A DNA stretch of 64,000 bases from Litoreibacter halocynthiae (GTDB lineage Bacteria > Pseudomonadota > Alphaproteobacteria > Rhodobacterales > Rhodobacteraceae). Below, one piece after another: positions 8,768-18,902 of the stretch; within the stretch, counting starts at the first letter, position 1, and each line of letters starts with the position of its first letter. A program made the position numbers and the translations under genes. The notes under the pieces are model-generated. The model saw only the letters and a program-made list of their open reading frames with translations, ran no database searches and was not told where the DNA came from. The stretch is taken from the NCBI RefSeq assembly GCF_004365635.1, contig NZ_SOBH01000004.1:248001-312000 (forward strand), in the 5' to 3' direction.

Positions 8768-10105
8768 ATGGCTGGTATCCCACACGACCATTATGAGCCG
8801 AAATCCGGCGGCGAGAAGTGGCTTCACACGCGCCTGCCGATTGTTGGCTTGCTCTATGACACCCTGATGATCCCAACTCCAAAGAACCTGAACTGGATGT
8901 GGATCTGGGGCATCGTCCTGACATTCTGTCTGGTTCTGCAAATCATCACCGGCATTGTGCTGGCGATGCACTACACCCCACATGTCGATCTGGCCTTCGC
9001 GTCGGTCGAGCACATTACGCGCAACGTAAACGGCGGCTACATGCTTCGTTACCTGCACGCCAACGGCGCGTCGCTGTTCTTTGTGGCCGTATACGCCCAC
9101 ATCTTCCGCGGGTTGTATTACGGCTCTTACAAGGCCCCACGTGAAATCACGTGGATCATCGGCATGATCATCTACCTCGCCATGATGGGCACAGCCTTCA
9201 TGGGCTACGTGCTGCCATGGGGTCAGATGTCCTTCTGGGGCGCGACCGTGATCACCGGCCTGTTTGGCGCCATCCCGGGCGTTGGCGAAATGCTGCAAAC
9301 GTGGCTGCTGGGCGGGCCTGCTGTGGACAACGCCACGCTGAACCGCTTCTTCTCGCTGCACTACCTTTTGCCCTTCGTGATCGCCGGCCTTGTTGCCGTT
9401 CACATCTGGGCGTTCCACACCACGGGCAACAACAACCCGACCGGTGTTGAGGTACGTCGCACGTCGAAAGAAGACGCGGCGAAAGACACCGTTCCGTTCT
9501 GGCCCTATTTCGTGATGAAAGACCTGTTCGCGCTTGGCGTCATCATGATCGTCTTCTGGACAATCGTGGGCTTCATGCCGAACTATCTGGGCCACCCCGA
9601 TAACTACATCGAGGCCAATGCGCTCGCCACGCCTGCGCACATCGTGCCGGAATGGTACTTCCTGCCCTTCTACGCCATCCTGCGGGCCTTTACCGCTGAT
9701 GTGTGGGTCGTGCAGCTTGTGTCCTTCGTAACCGGTGGCATCGTTGACGCTAAGTTCTTCGGTGTGGCTGCTATGTTCGGCTCCATCGCCGTTATGGCGC
9801 TGGCACCTTGGCTGGACACGTCGTCGGTTCGTTCGGGCCGCTACCGTCCAATGTTCAAATGGTGGTTTGCGCTGCTGGTTGTCGACTTCTTCGTCCTGAT
9901 GTGGGTCGGCGCACGTGATACCGAGTTCCCGCATGACTGGATCTCGCTGATCGCGTCGGCATACTGGTTTGGCTATTTCTTGGTCATCCTGCCACTACTG
10001 GGCGTTATCGAGAAGCCGCTGGCCCGTCCGGCGACGATCGAAGAAGACTTCGACGCGCATTATCCCGCCAAAGGCTCCGACGCTGTCGCGAAGCCTGCAG
10101 AGTAA
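8768..10105 (+). CDS. petB: Cytochrome b subunit of the bc1 complex
   Basis: Integral membrane subunit carrying hemes bL and bH and the quinol-oxidising and quinone-reducing sites. 445 residues, the usual bacterial length with eight transmembrane helices. Visible landmarks are the first heme-helix region ([10 protein letters not shown], later [15 protein letters not shown]), the second ([26 protein letters not shown]) and the Qo motif [16 protein letters not shown] preceded by AAGGGAGAAACG. The start of petC lies 14 bp after its stop. Confidence 0.97.
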   Translation: MAGIPHDHYEPKSGGEKWLHTRLPIVGLLYDTLMIPTPKNLNWMWIWGIVLTFCLVLQIITGIVLAMHYTPHVDLAFASVEHITRNVNGGYMLRYLHANGASLFFVAVYAHIFRGLYYGSYKAPREITWIIGMIIYLAMMGTAFMGYVLPWGQMSFWGATVITGLFGAIPGVGEMLQTWLLGGPAVDNATLNRFFSLHYLLPFVIAGLVAVHIWAFHTTGNNNPTGVEVRRTSKEDAAKDTVPFWPYFVMKDLFALGVIMIVFWTIVGFMPNYLGHPDNYIEANALATPAHIVPEWYFLPFYAILRAFTADVWVVQLVSFVTGGIVDAKFFGVAAMFGSIAVMALAPWLDTSSVRSGRYRPMFKWWFALLVVDFFVLMWVGARDTEFPHDWISLIASAYWFGYFLVILPLLGVIEKPLARPATIEEDFDAHYPAKGSDAVAKPAE

Positions 10106-10118
10106 GAGGAAGATACCG

Positions 10119-10925
10119 ATGCTCAAAAAACTCTCACTCGCAACAGTCTCGGCTGTGGCTCTCGCTTCCGGCGCTTTTGCAGCTGGTGACGCGGGCCACA
10201 CCCATGATGTGGATTTCTCCTACGAGGGGCCGTTTGGCACCTTCGATCAGAACCAGCTTCAACGTGGTCTGAAAATCTACACAGAGGTATGCTCGTCCTG
10301 TCACGGCCTGAAATTCGTGCCCATGCGCACGCTGGCAGATGAAGGTGGCCCTGCGCTGCCCGAAGACCAGATGAAGGCCTACGCAAAAGCGTTCCCGATC
10401 AACGACGAACTGTCGAATCCGAAACTCTTCGACAAAACAACCGAAGAGTATCGTACCTTGCTTCCGACGGACAATTTCCCGGCGCTTAATTCTGCCAATG
10501 CACCTGACCTGTCCTTGATGGCAAAGGCACGCGCTGGTTTCCACGGCCCAATGGGTACCGGGATCAACCAACTCGTGAACGGCATCGGCGGCGCCGAGTA
10601 CATCGCGTCGCTTCTCACCGGCTATACCGGTGAAGAAAAAGAAGAAGCCGGCACCACGTTCTACGAAAACACCGCCTTCCCGGGCGGCTGGATCGCTATG
10701 GCGCCACCGCTATACGGCGAGGATGTCGAATTTGCCGACGGTCACTCCAACGAGTTGCACCACGAAGCAGAAGACGTCGCGGCCTTCCTGCGCTGGACAG
10801 CCGAGCCACATCAAGACGCCCGCAAGCGTACAGGCTTCGTCGCTGTGTTCTTCTTGGTTATCCTGACTGTGTTGCTCTACCTGACCAACAAACGCATTTG
10901 GGCACCGATCAAGCGCAAAGACTAA
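10119..10925 (+). CDS. petC: Cytochrome c1
   Basis: Membrane-anchored c-type cytochrome of the bc1 complex that passes electrons to soluble cytochrome c. 268 residues. A signal peptide is visible (ending near GAFAAG), the heme attachment site CSSCH is at residues 58-62, the likely Met axial ligand is in [13 protein letters not shown], and there is a C-terminal transmembrane anchor ([18 protein letters not shown]) followed by basic residues. ATG at 10119 after AAGAGGAAG. It ends the operon; a strong hairpin follows 22 bp downstream. Confidence 0.96.
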   Translation: MLKKLSLATVSAVALASGAFAAGDAGHTHDVDFSYEGPFGTFDQNQLQRGLKIYTEVCSSCHGLKFVPMRTLADEGGPALPEDQMKAYAKAFPINDELSNPKLFDKTTEEYRTLLPTDNFPALNSANAPDLSLMAKARAGFHGPMGTGINQLVNGIGGAEYIASLLTGYTGEEKEEAGTTFYENTAFPGGWIAMAPPLYGEDVEFADGHSNELHHEAEDVAAFLRWTAEPHQDARKRTGFVAVFFLVILTVLLYLTNKRIWAPIKRKD

Positions 10926-10946
10926 GCGCTTTCGCTAAAGACTTTG

Positions 10947-10976
10947 AAAGGCGCGTCCCTCGTGGCGCGCCTTTTT
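10947..10976 (+). terminator. Rho-independent terminator of petABC
   Basis: Perfect 9-bp stem AAAGGCGCG (10947-10955) with CGCGCCTTT (10966-10974), a 10-nt loop, then a run of T that continues the stem's last bases. It lies 22 bp after the petC stop, as expected for the end of the bc1 transcript. Confidence 0.88.
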
Positions 10977-11065
10977 CTATGCGCGCCACGAAAGGTGTTG
11001 TGAACCGGGTGAAGTGGCACCATCTTCATCACAAGCGACTAATGGTATAAAACCGGAGCAAGCCG

Positions 11066-11515
11066 ATGAAACATCTACTGACCGCAATCCTGTGCTGCCT
11101 ACCATTCACGCTCGCCGCTGAAGAAGTTGGTCGCGTCGGGGTGGACTGGGTCGGCAACGACATCATCATCGAAGCTATTCCCGATCCTGACGTGGAGGGC
11201 GTGACCTGCCACATCGCCTATTTTGACCGGAGCCTGATCGACCGCCTGTCCAACGGCAACTGGTTCGAGGACCCTTCAAACGCGTCCATCGATTGCCGCC
11301 AGACGGGGCCGATCTCGATTGGTGATATTGACCGGTCCGACGACGGCGAAACGGTCTTTCGCGAAGGAAGGTCAGTCATCTTTAAGTCCCTGCGCCTGTC
11401 GCGCATCTACGACGATGAGAATCAGGTGTTGATCTATCTGGCACATGGCAACGAGCTAACTCAGGGCTCTGCAAAGATGTCGATCTCGACTGTGCCGCTC
11501 TATCAAGCCCAGTAA
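11066..11515 (+). CDS. creA: CreA family protein
   Basis: 149-residue exported protein. The signal peptide is MKHLLTAILCCLPFTLA. The mature part shows the CreA pattern: VGRVGVDWVGNDIIIEAIPDPDVEGVTCHIAYFDR, then DCRQTGPI and the two cysteines that frame the domain. CreA sits next to CreBCD in E. coli, but its molecular function is still not established. Monocistronic here: the petABC terminator is upstream, and the stop lies one base from the convergent thiQ stop. Confidence 0.88.
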   Translation: MKHLLTAILCCLPFTLAAEEVGRVGVDWVGNDIIIEAIPDPDVEGVTCHIAYFDRSLIDRLSNGNWFEDPSNASIDCRQTGPISIGDIDRSDDGETVFREGRSVIFKSLRLSRIYDDENQVLIYLAHGNELTQGSAKMSISTVPLYQAQ

Positions 11516-11516
11516 G

Positions 11517-12212
11517 TCAGCCGCCAAGATAGGCCCGCAACGCCTCCGGCGGGGTGTCCAGAAACGGTCCTGTGGGAACAGGTGCATGAGCGATCCCATC
11601 GGCGACCAAAATCGTGCTGCCATCCAACTGCCGTGCGTCTTTGGGGTCGTGGGTCACCATCAGGACCGTTAACCCGCGCTCCTCAGCGATTTCCACCATC
11701 AGGGCCAGCATCTCGACCCGCAACGCGGGACCAAGGGCGGCAAAAGGCTCGTCCAGCACCATCACCGGCTTGTCGCGCAGCAACACCCGTGCCAGCGCCA
11801 CACGGCTTTGCTGTCCGCCGGACAGGGCCGCGGGCTTGCGCGCCTCGAAGCCGCTAAGTCCGACTCGCGCCAAGGCCTCCGCAACGCGGGTGTGCTCTTG
11901 CGCTGACAGCTTCAGACTGGGTTTCACCCCAAGCCCGACATTCTGCGCTACCGTTAAATGCGGAAACAAGTTGCTGTCCTGAAACACCATAGCTAGTGGC
12001 CGCTCGGCGGGGGCGGCTTTGGTGATGTCGACACCCTCCCACAAAATGCGACCGCTGGTGGCAGGAACAAACCCCGCCAGCGCCGACAAGAGCGTCGATT
12101 TCCCCGCGCCGGATGGCCCGATCACAGAAACCATCGCGCCGGGTTCGATGGAAAAATCCGCGCTCAGTGAGAAGTCCCCCTGCACGATCTCCACCTCGTC
12201 AAATGTCAGCAT
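11517..12212 (-). CDS. thiQ: Thiamine ABC transporter ATP-binding protein
   Basis: ATPase of the thiamine/TPP importer, 231 residues. Walker A GPSGAGKST, signature LSGGQQSRVALARVLL, Walker B VMVLDEPFAALG and switch His VTHDPKDA. Short ThiQ-type protein without a C-terminal regulatory domain. I chose ATG at 12212 (MLTFDEVEIV); it overlaps the end of thiP by 14 nt. Third gene of the TPP-riboswitch-controlled thiBPQ operon. Confidence 0.9.
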   Translation of the reverse strand: MLTFDEVEIVQGDFSLSADFSIEPGAMVSVIGPSGAGKSTLLSALAGFVPATSGRILWEGVDITKAAPAERPLAMVFQDSNLFPHLTVAQNVGLGVKPSLKLSAQEHTRVAEALARVGLSGFEARKPAALSGGQQSRVALARVLLRDKPVMVLDEPFAALGPALRVEMLALMVEIAEERGLTVLMVTHDPKDARQLDGSTILVADGIAHAPVPTGPFLDTPPEALRAYLGG

Positions 12213-13746
12213 CCACGCGACCTCCACGATCAAACAGCCAGAACAAGGTCAGACTCAGCACCAACAGCACCAAGGCCGCGGCGAACGCCTGTTCCATCCG
12301 ATAGGCCGTCATCAGATTATACAGTGCCAGCGGCAACGTCGCGCGACTAGGATCAGCGAACAGGGTGATGACGCCCAGATCCCCCATCGACAACGCCGCT
12401 GCTAGTCCGGCGCCAAAGCCCAAAGGGCGACGCAAGCGCGGCAGCACCACGATCTTCAGCCGCGCCCACCCCGACAGCCCCAGAGAGGCTGCCAGACGCC
12501 CATAATCCGCCTCGACCTGACGCAATGCAGGCGACAAGGCGCGCAAGGTAAACGGCAAACTCATCGCCGCGTTCACGACGATTGTAACTGGCAAGGCAAG
12601 CAAAACAGGGTCTATCCAAAGGTAAGTCAGGATAAACAGTCCCGTGCCGATCACCAAAGGCGAAGCCGCCACGGACAGATATCCGACAGCCTCAAACCCT
12701 CGCCCCCACCTTAGCGACAGCAACGCCAGCGCAAGGGCCAAAACAACCGTCAAGACGGCAGAACTCACCGCGACCCACACCGATCGCCACGCCGCGCCCA
12801 AGATGCTCAGCGACAAATCAGGCAATCCCGGCAGCCCCTTCGCTACAATCATCGCCAAAGGCGTGATCAAGAATAACGCCACAACGGCAATAGCAAACCC
12901 GTCCAAAACCTTGGAGCCGTCATTGCGTGGCACGACACGGTCCAGCCCCGCGCCCTGCCCCGCAGGAACGGAAACCGTCAGCGACACCAATGCCAGCACC
13001 GCGCAGATGGCGAACTGCACCAATCCCAGCAGCGCCGCCTTGCCAAGGTCGAAGTCAAACCGGAACGCTTGGTAAATCGCCAGCTCGATCGTCGTCGCTT
13101 TCGGCCCGCCGCCCAAGGCCAGCGCCACTGCGAAGCTGGTCGTGCAGATCAAGAAAATCACCATGACCACACCGGGCAAAACCTCCCGCAGCATCGGGCG
13201 CTCCAGATGCCGCGCAATATCGCGTGAGGTGAAGCCAAGCGACTGTGCCAAGCGGAACCGCTCCGCCGGAATGGATAGCCAGCCTTGCAGGATCAACCGC
13301 GTTGCCAAGGGCAAGTTAAAGAACACATGCGCAAGGATCACACCATGCCATCCGTATATGGAAACAGGCTCTAATCCAGCCCAAACCAGCGCATCCGATA
13401 CTATCCCACTCCGACCGTAAACCGCCAGCAAGCCCAGTACCGCAACGATTACCGGCAAAATAAATGGTGCGCCCAGAATGGTAAGTAACGCCCCCCGGCC
13501 CCAAAACTGCCGCCGTGCCAACGCGCGGGCGACGGGGATCGCGCAAACCGCGCTTAGCACCGCCGACACCGCCGCTTGCCACAGCGTAAACCGCACGGCA
13601 GACCAGTCGGAACGCGACAGCGCCGACATTTCTTCCGCCCGCCACGCAACCGCGCCGAGCGTGCCTAGTGTCAGCACCAATAGCAGGGCAACCACCGCCG
13701 CCCCGCCGAAGGTGGACAGGCTTACTGGCTGAACGCGCTCAGCCAT
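12199..13746 (-). CDS. thiP: Thiamine ABC transporter permease
   Basis: Double-length inner-membrane permease, 515 residues, with two BPD_transp_1 halves as in ThiP and the ferric FbpB group. Each half has its own docking motif region (the first around ALALGGGPKATTIEL, the second around FGAGLAAALSMGDLGVITLF). Around 12 hydrophobic segments. The assignment to thiamine rather than iron rests on the riboswitch and on thiB. Start ATG at 13746 overlaps the end of thiB by 25 nt. Confidence 0.9.
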   Translation of the reverse strand: MAERVQPVSLSTFGGAAVVALLLVLTLGTLGAVAWRAEEMSALSRSDWSAVRFTLWQAAVSAVLSAVCAIPVARALARRQFWGRGALLTILGAPFILPVIVAVLGLLAVYGRSGIVSDALVWAGLEPVSIYGWHGVILAHVFFNLPLATRLILQGWLSIPAERFRLAQSLGFTSRDIARHLERPMLREVLPGVVMVIFLICTTSFAVALALGGGPKATTIELAIYQAFRFDFDLGKAALLGLVQFAICAVLALVSLTVSVPAGQGAGLDRVVPRNDGSKVLDGFAIAVVALFLITPLAMIVAKGLPGLPDLSLSILGAAWRSVWVAVSSAVLTVVLALALALLSLRWGRGFEAVGYLSVAASPLVIGTGLFILTYLWIDPVLLALPVTIVVNAAMSLPFTLRALSPALRQVEADYGRLAASLGLSGWARLKIVVLPRLRRPLGFGAGLAAALSMGDLGVITLFADPSRATLPLALYNLMTAYRMEQAFAAALVLLVLSLTLFWLFDRGGRVDADI

Positions 13747-14705
13747 TCGTCCAGCGCGGCATCGCGCAATTCAGCGGCTTCATCTTCTGAGTAGAACAGC
13801 GCCTTTTCAGGCATATCCAACTTCTTGAACCCATCCGGCAGCTTGTCCGCGTCCAGTTTCGCAGGGAAGGACCAGTTGGCCGTCGAAATCATTGACTGAA
13901 ACGTCTCCGACAACACGAAATCCATGAATGCCTGCGCCAGTTCCGGCTGACTAGAGCCTTTCACCTGCGCCGCCAGTTCCGTCATGAAGTAATGCCCCTC
14001 GTCAAAGATCGCCGCGCGTTTCGTTTCATCCTCCTCCGCGATGATGTGATAGGCGGGCGACGTGGTGTAGCTCAGCACCATATCGGCCTCGCCGTCGGTG
14101 AACATGCCGTAGCTTTCCGACCAGCCCTTGGTGACCGTCAGCGTCTTGCGCGCCAGCTTGTTGAACGCCTCCTGACTGTCATCGCCATAGACCGCCTTGA
14201 CCCAAAGCATCAAAGCTAGGCCAGAGATCGAGCTACGCGGGTCCTGCAACACCACCTTGGTGTCTTCATCCGCCAAAAACGCGTCAAACGTGGTCGGCGC
14301 ATCGGCCATCTTCTCGGTGTTGTAGATGAACGCCGTGTGACCCCAGTTGAACGGCAGGAACACGTCATCCGTCCACTCAATCGGCAAAGTCAGATCACTG
14401 GTATCCTGCCCATGAGGCAAGAATAGACCCGTTTCACGCGCCTTTTTGGTCACATCGGTGTTCAGCCCGATCACAACATCCGCCTTGGTCCGCTCGCCTT
14501 CCAGCAACAGACGCGGAAGCACATCGCCCGCCACATATTTCACGTCGCAAGCGCACGTCTCTTCAAACGCCGCCTCGATCTTCGGGCCGGGGCCCCATTC
14601 GCTGGTAAAGTAGTCAGGCGCGTAGATCGTCAGCACGGGCTTGTCCTCGGCAAATGCCGAGCCAGCCAGTGCAATCAGTCCTACGCTCAGAAGGGTCTTT
14701 TTCAT
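13722..14705 (-). CDS. thiB: Thiamine ABC transporter substrate-binding protein
   Basis: Periplasmic thiamine/TMP/TPP-binding protein, 327 residues. The signal peptide is MKKTLLSVGLIALAGSAFAE, followed by the TbpA pattern LTIYAPDYFTSEWGPGPKIE and FNWGHTAFIYNTEKM. ATG at 14703-14705 follows a strong GGAGGA (14711-14716), which the riboswitch expression platform could hide. First gene of thiBPQ. Confidence 0.92.
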   Translation of the reverse strand: MKKTLLSVGLIALAGSAFAEDKPVLTIYAPDYFTSEWGPGPKIEAAFEETCACDVKYVAGDVLPRLLLEGERTKADVVIGLNTDVTKKARETGLFLPHGQDTSDLTLPIEWTDDVFLPFNWGHTAFIYNTEKMADAPTTFDAFLADEDTKVVLQDPRSSISGLALMLWVKAVYGDDSQEAFNKLARKTLTVTKGWSESYGMFTDGEADMVLSYTTSPAYHIIAEEDETKRAAIFDEGHYFMTELAAQVKGSSQPELAQAFMDFVLSETFQSMISTANWSFPAKLDADKLPDGFKKLDMPEKALFYSEDEAAELRDAALDEWLSAFSQ

Positions 14706-14754
14706 CTCATTCCTCCAAAACGCCGGACGGAGTGGGGAGTGAGAGCATCTCAAA

Positions 14755-14833
14755 CCTTCCCTCCGCCGGTCTTAACCGGTTCAGGTTCAACGGGTCAGCT
14801 TGCGCTATCTCAGCCAGTGATGGCCCCCCGAGG
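14755..14833 (-). promoter_or_regulatory. TPP riboswitch (THI element)
   Basis: Read on the minus strand, the conserved TPP aptamer blocks are present in order: GGGGGGCCATC, GGCTGAGAT, then GACCCGTTGAACCTGAACCGG, TTAAGACCGGCGGAGGGA (both given without a break in the genome). These match the CTGAGA and ACCCGTTGAACCTG hallmarks. It lies ~50 nt upstream of thiB. A CCCACTCC stretch between aptamer and gene could pair with the GGAGGA ribosome binding site, so control at translation is likely (inference). Confidence 0.93.
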
Positions 14834-14932
14834 TATCGTGATATGTAAGCCCCAGCCACCACATCGGCAAGGCGAAAGGTCTTGAGGGCGGCGTGAGCCA
14901 CCGCTAGACCACTGCCAAAAGGGAGACACCCC

Positions 14933-16027
14933 ATGTCGATGAACAGCTTTGGCCATCTTTTCCGCGTGACCACTTGGGGCGAAAGCCACGGGCCTGCGCT
15001 TGGCGCGACCGTCGACGGCTGCCCCCCCGGCGTTCCTTTGACGGCCGAGATGATTCAGGTCTGGCTCGACAAGCGCAAACCCGGTCAAAACAAATACACC
15101 ACCCAGCGCCGCGAAGCGGACGAGGTGCGCATCCTGTCCGGCGTGTTTGAAGGCGTCACGACTGGCACACCGATCCAGTTGATGATCGAGAACACCGACC
15201 AGCGCTCCAAGGATTACGGCGACATTGCCGAAAAATTCCGCCCCGGCCACGCCGACATCACCTATTGGACCAAATACGGCATCCGTGACTATCGCGGCGG
15301 CGGTCGCTCCTCTGCCCGCGAAACTGCTGCCCGTGTGGCGGCAGGTGGCGTGGCTCGGGAAGCGATCAAGATGCTTGCTCCCGATCTGAAGATCACCGGC
15401 TTCATGGTGCAGATGGGCGAGCACAAAACCGACAAGCGCGACATGGATCAGATCGACCAGAATCCGTTCTGGGTGCCTGATGCCGACGCGGCCGCTACAT
15501 GGGCCGACTATCTGGACGGGTTGCGCAAGTCCGGCAGTTCCGTTGGTGCTATGATCGAAGTCGTCGCCCAACACGCTCCCGCTGGGCTAGGCGCACCCGT
15601 TTATGCCAAGTTAGACACTGATTTGTCTGCCGCCATGATGTCGATCAACGCGGTCAAAGGCGTCGAAATCGGCGCAGGAATGCAAGCCGCCATGCTCACC
15701 GGAGAGGCCAACGCGGACGAGATCAGCATGGGGCCGGACGGCCCCGTCTACAGCTCCAACCACGCAGGCGGCATCTTAGGCGGTATCTCCACGGGTCAGG
15801 ACATTGTCGTGCGCTTCGCCGTGAAGCCCACAAGCTCGATCCTCACCACCCGCAAGACGATCACCAAGTCCGGCGAGAATACCGAGATCATCACCAAAGG
15901 CCGCCACGACCCCTGCGTCGGCATCCGCGCCGTTCCCGTGGGCGAGGCGATGATGGCCTGCGTGATCCTCGACCATATGTTGCTGCACCGTGGCCAAATC
16001 GGCTCTAACCAAGGCAAAATCGGTTAA
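14933..16027 (+). CDS. aroC: Chorismate synthase
   Basis: Last step of the shikimate pathway: EPSP to chorismate, with reduced FMN. 364 residues. Signatures [18 protein letters not shown] at the N-terminus, [19 protein letters not shown] and the C-terminal [20 protein letters not shown] at 14933 after AAAAGGGAG. It is transcribed away from the thi riboswitch. Its stop shares the four bases TTAA with the stop of the convergent DMT gene. Confidence 0.96.
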   Translation: MSMNSFGHLFRVTTWGESHGPALGATVDGCPPGVPLTAEMIQVWLDKRKPGQNKYTTQRREADEVRILSGVFEGVTTGTPIQLMIENTDQRSKDYGDIAEKFRPGHADITYWTKYGIRDYRGGGRSSARETAARVAAGGVAREAIKMLAPDLKITGFMVQMGEHKTDKRDMDQIDQNPFWVPDADAAATWADYLDGLRKSGSSVGAMIEVVAQHAPAGLGAPVYAKLDTDLSAAMMSINAVKGVEIGAGMQAAMLTGEANADEISMGPDGPVYSSNHAGGILGGISTGQDIVVRFAVKPTSSILTTRKTITKSGENTEIITKGRHDPCVGIRAVPVGEAMMACVILDHMLLHRGQIGSNQGKIG

Positions 16028-16893
16028 ATTATCTTCTGCTTCGCCAGCTGCACTGCAAGGATGCCACCGGCGATAATCAGCACGCCGACGAAATCGGTCA
16101 TGCCGATGCTCTCGCCAAGCAGCACAGCCGCGATCCCGACGCCAAAGACAGGGTTGAGGAAGTGGAACGTCGACGCCTTCACTGCCCCGACGCGGCCTAC
16201 CAGCATGAACCAGACCCATGTCGCCAAAAGCCCGGGCACCAACGTGGTGTAAACGAACGCCGCGATCCATGTCGGGCTCAAGGTCACATCCCATGTCTCC
16301 AACGGCACCGCGACGGCAAATAGGCAGGCCGAGCCGACCAGCATTTGCAGGCCGACGATCATCAGCACATTCCCGCCCGACGCGGCCCCTTTCACCGACA
16401 AAGTCGCAAAGGTCAGCGCCATCGCCCCGATCAGGCAGAACACCACGCCTAAAACATCAACGCCGCCGCTGATCCGGCTGCCCATGATCAACACAACGCC
16501 CGCGATCCCCGCGACCAATCCGATCATGCCCATCAGCGGCACGCGGTCCTTGAACACCAGCCATCCCACCAATGCTACCAACAGCGGCATGGTCGAGGCA
16601 ATGATCGCCGCAAGCGACGCCTCGATCCATTGCATGGCGACGAAATTTAGACCCAAATACAGCGCATTCTGACAGATCCCGAAGATCCACGTCGCCCGCC
16701 ATTGCGCACGGCTCAACTTCCACGTTTGACCCAACATTTTAGCGATCAGTATGCCAAGCAATCCGGAAATCAAAAACCGCAAACTCAGCGAATAGAGCGG
16801 TGGGGCGTCAGCCACGATTATCCGCGCCGAGGTGAAGGCGCTGGACCACATCAGGGCAAAGGCCAGCCCCATCAAAATCGCTCTAAAATCCAC
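16024..16893 (-). CDS. EamA/DMT family transporter
   Basis: 289-residue inner-membrane protein with ten predicted helices in two EamA repeats, of the drug/metabolite transporter type; exports small metabolites, substrate unknown. Start is probably GTG at 16893 preceded by AAGGA; an internal ATG (16872) is possible. Motifs such as [14 protein letters not shown] and [19 protein letters not shown] are typical. It ends in a 4-nt overlap with aroC. Confidence 0.85.
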   Translation of the reverse strand: MDFRAILMGLAFALMWSSAFTSARIIVADAPPLYSLSLRFLISGLLGILIAKMLGQTWKLSRAQWRATWIFGICQNALYLGLNFVAMQWIEASLAAIIASTMPLLVALVGWLVFKDRVPLMGMIGLVAGIAGVVLIMGSRISGGVDVLGVVFCLIGAMALTFATLSVKGAASGGNVLMIVGLQMLVGSACLFAVAVPLETWDVTLSPTWIAAFVYTTLVPGLLATWVWFMLVGRVGAVKASTFHFLNPVFGVGIAAVLLGESIGMTDFVGVLIIAGGILAVQLAKQKII

Positions 16894-16939
16894 GCCGAAA
16901 TCCTTGCCTGTTTCGCGGCACTGTCACGCGAATAGGCGC

Positions 16940-16970
16940 AAAAGAAAAGGGCCGCCCGAAGGCGACCCCT
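16940..16970 (-). terminator. Rho-independent terminator after the HU gene
   Basis: On the minus strand, GGGTCGCC-TTCG-GGCGGCCC (one internal mismatch) is followed by TTTTCTTTT. It lies 24 bp beyond the stop of the HU gene and upstream of the DMT gene, so it separates the two. Confidence 0.8.
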
Positions 16971-16993
16971 AATTCTGTAAACGTATCCGGCGA

Positions 16994-17284
16994 TTAGCCG
17001 TTAACGCTGTCTTTCAGAGCTTTCGCGATGGTCATTTTGACCACTTTGTCAGCGTCTTTAGAAATCTGCTCGCCAGTGGCGGGGTTGCGAACCATACGTG
17101 CCGGACGTTCGCGGCAGTAGATTTTGCCAACGCCGGGCAGGGTCACTGCACCGCCGCCGGATACTTCGCGGGTGATGATTGCGATCAGGCCGTCCAAGGA
17201 TGCAGCTGCGCCCTTTTTGTCTGTGCCTGCTTCTTCAGCCAATGCTGCGACCAATTGTGTCTTGGTCATAGGTTTCGTTGCCAT
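16994..17284 (-). CDS. hup: HU family DNA-binding protein
   Basis: 96-residue histone-like protein. The fold is evident: KTQLVAALAEEAGTDKKGAAASLDGLIAIITREV helices, then the beta-arm segment ERPARMVRNPATGEQI, where the canonical HU reads ARxGRNPxTGExI, and the C-terminal KMTIAKALKDSVN. It binds and bends DNA with little sequence preference. It has its own terminator and an AT-rich 5' region at 17285-17417. The variant arm (ARMVRNPATG) is the alphaproteobacterial kind. Confidence 0.92.
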   Translation of the reverse strand: MATKPMTKTQLVAALAEEAGTDKKGAAASLDGLIAIITREVSGGGAVTLPGVGKIYCRERPARMVRNPATGEQISKDADKVVKMTIAKALKDSVNG

Positions 17285-17417
17285 GAGCTCTGCTCCCTCT
17301 CTATTGCCCCACCTTTGGGGTGTTATCGCGAGAACCTAACTGAATATTGCGGGGTCGCACAACAATTAGTGTGCAAAAACCCCTTCTTTTTCACGTTTTT
17401 TCGCGGTTTACCTAGGG

Positions 17418-18902
17418 TCAAAGGAACGCAGTTTCGGCAAAACTGCGTAATTTCCGCGAATGGAGCCGTTCCAAAGGCATTTCCCGAAGATGCTCCATCG
17501 CCCGAATTCCGATCAAAAGATGCCGCGAAACCTGCGTTTTATAGAAGTCTGACGCCATTCCTGGCAGCTTCAACTCCCCATGCAGCGGCTTGTCGGAGAC
17601 ACAAAGCAGCGTCCCGTACGGCACCCTGAACCGGAACCCGTTGGCGGCAATCGTCGCGCTCTCCATATCCAGCGCGATCGCGCGGGACTGGCTTAACCGC
17701 TGAACCGGACCGGACTGGTCACGCAGCTCCCAGTTGCGGTTGTCGATGGTCGCAACAGTCCCGGTGCGCATGATCCGTTTCAGATCGAACCCTTCGAATT
17801 GCGTGATCTCGGCCACACTCTTCTCTAGCGCGATCTGGATCTCCGCCAGCGCCGGAATTGGCACCCAAACCGGCAGGTCATCATCCAGCACGTGATCCTC
17901 GCGCAAGTAGGCATGCGCCAGCACGAAATCACCCAGACTTTGCGAGTTCCGCAAGCCCGCGCAATGCCCGACCATGATCCACGCATGAGGCCGCAACACC
18001 GCAATATGATCGGTTGCGGTTTTCGCATTGGACGGCCCCACCCCGATATTAACCAAGGTGATGCCAGACCCGTGCTTGCGCTTCAGGTGATAGGTCGGCA
18101 TTTGCGGTGTTTTCTCGGTCACGGGGATCGAGCCTTCAGGGTCGGTCAGCACATGGTTTCCGGTGCTCACGAATGCCGTGTAGCCGCTGTCCGGATCCGC
18201 CAGCATCTGCCGCGCGTAAGCCTCAAACTCTTCGACGTAGAACTGGTAGTTGGTAAACAGGACATGGTTCTGAAAATGCTCGGCCTCGGTCGCCGTGTAA
18301 TGCGACAGGCGCGCCAGCGAATAGTCGATCCGTTGCGCGGTGAACGGCGCCAGCGGAGCGGGCGATTCCAGCATTTCCGCCAGCGTGCCATTTACGATGT
18401 CATCATTCGTTGTCGCCAGATCCGGCACGTCAAACACGTCGCGCAGGGTGAATTCCATCGCGCCATCTTGCGGCACGGTGAGGTCAGTCGCATTTGCAAC
18501 GGCGAAGTGCATCGGCATAGGCGTCGAAGACGGCCCGATTTCCACCGAAACCCCGTGATTGTCGATCAGCAACTGTATTTGCTGCTCAAGGTAGTATTGA
18601 AACAAGTCCGGCCGCGTTACGGTTGTCGAGTAGGTACCGGGTTTGGCCACGTGGCCAAAGCTCAGGCGGCTGTCGATCTTGGCAAAGCTCTGCGTGGTGA
18701 TCCTGATTTCAGGGTAGAATGCGCGGTAACGCTCGGCGGGCGGGTTGCCCACAAGGCTATCGCGGAAGCTCTGCGTCAGAAAGGAAGTGGCCGTGTCGTA
18801 AAGCTCCTGCAACCGCTCAACCGCCGCTTTGGGGTCGCTAAACAGCTCCGCAGCCGCAGTGTCGGGAGTACGAAAGGGTAGATTGGCATCAGTGCCGTTC
18901 AT
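17418..18902 (-). CDS. amn: AMP nucleosidase
   Basis: Hydrolyses AMP to adenine and ribose 5-phosphate. 494 residues, near the usual length. The N-terminal AMNp_N region includes YPEIRITTQSFAKIDSRLSFGHV; the C-terminal phosphorylase-like domain has ITLVNIGVGPSNAKTATDHIAVLRPHAWIMVGHCAGLR and the late ALDMESATIAANGFRFRVPYGTLLCVSDKPLHGE. Its ATG overlaps the TGA of the adenine deaminase gene (ATGA), so adenine made here can be passed straight to deamination. Confidence 0.94.
   Translation of the reverse strand: MNGTDANLPFRTPDTAAAELFSDPKAAVERLQELYDTATSFLTQSFRDSLVGNPPAERYRAFYPEIRITTQSFAKIDSRLSFGHVAKPGTYSTTVTRPDLFQYYLEQQIQLLIDNHGVSVEIGPSSTPMPMHFAVANATDLTVPQDGAMEFTLRDVFDVPDLATTNDDIVNGTLAEMLESPAPLAPFTAQRIDYSLARLSHYTATEAEHFQNHVLFTNYQFYVEEFEAYARQMLADPDSGYTAFVSTGNHVLTDPEGSIPVTEKTPQMPTYHLKRKHGSGITLVNIGVGPSNAKTATDHIAVLRPHAWIMVGHCAGLRNSQSLGDFVLAHAYLREDHVLDDDLPVWVPIPALAEIQIALEKSVAEITQFEGFDLKRIMRTGTVATIDNRNWELRDQSGPVQRLSQSRAIALDMESATIAANGFRFRVPYGTLLCVSDKPLHGELKLPGMASDFYKTQVSRHLLIGIRAMEHLREMPLERLHSRKLRSFAETAFL

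Noticed and set aside
8723-9934. 403-codon open frame on the minus strand opposite petB
   Set aside because: Rich in His, Asp and Gly without any domain; it is the antisense shadow of a strongly conserved cytochrome b gene.
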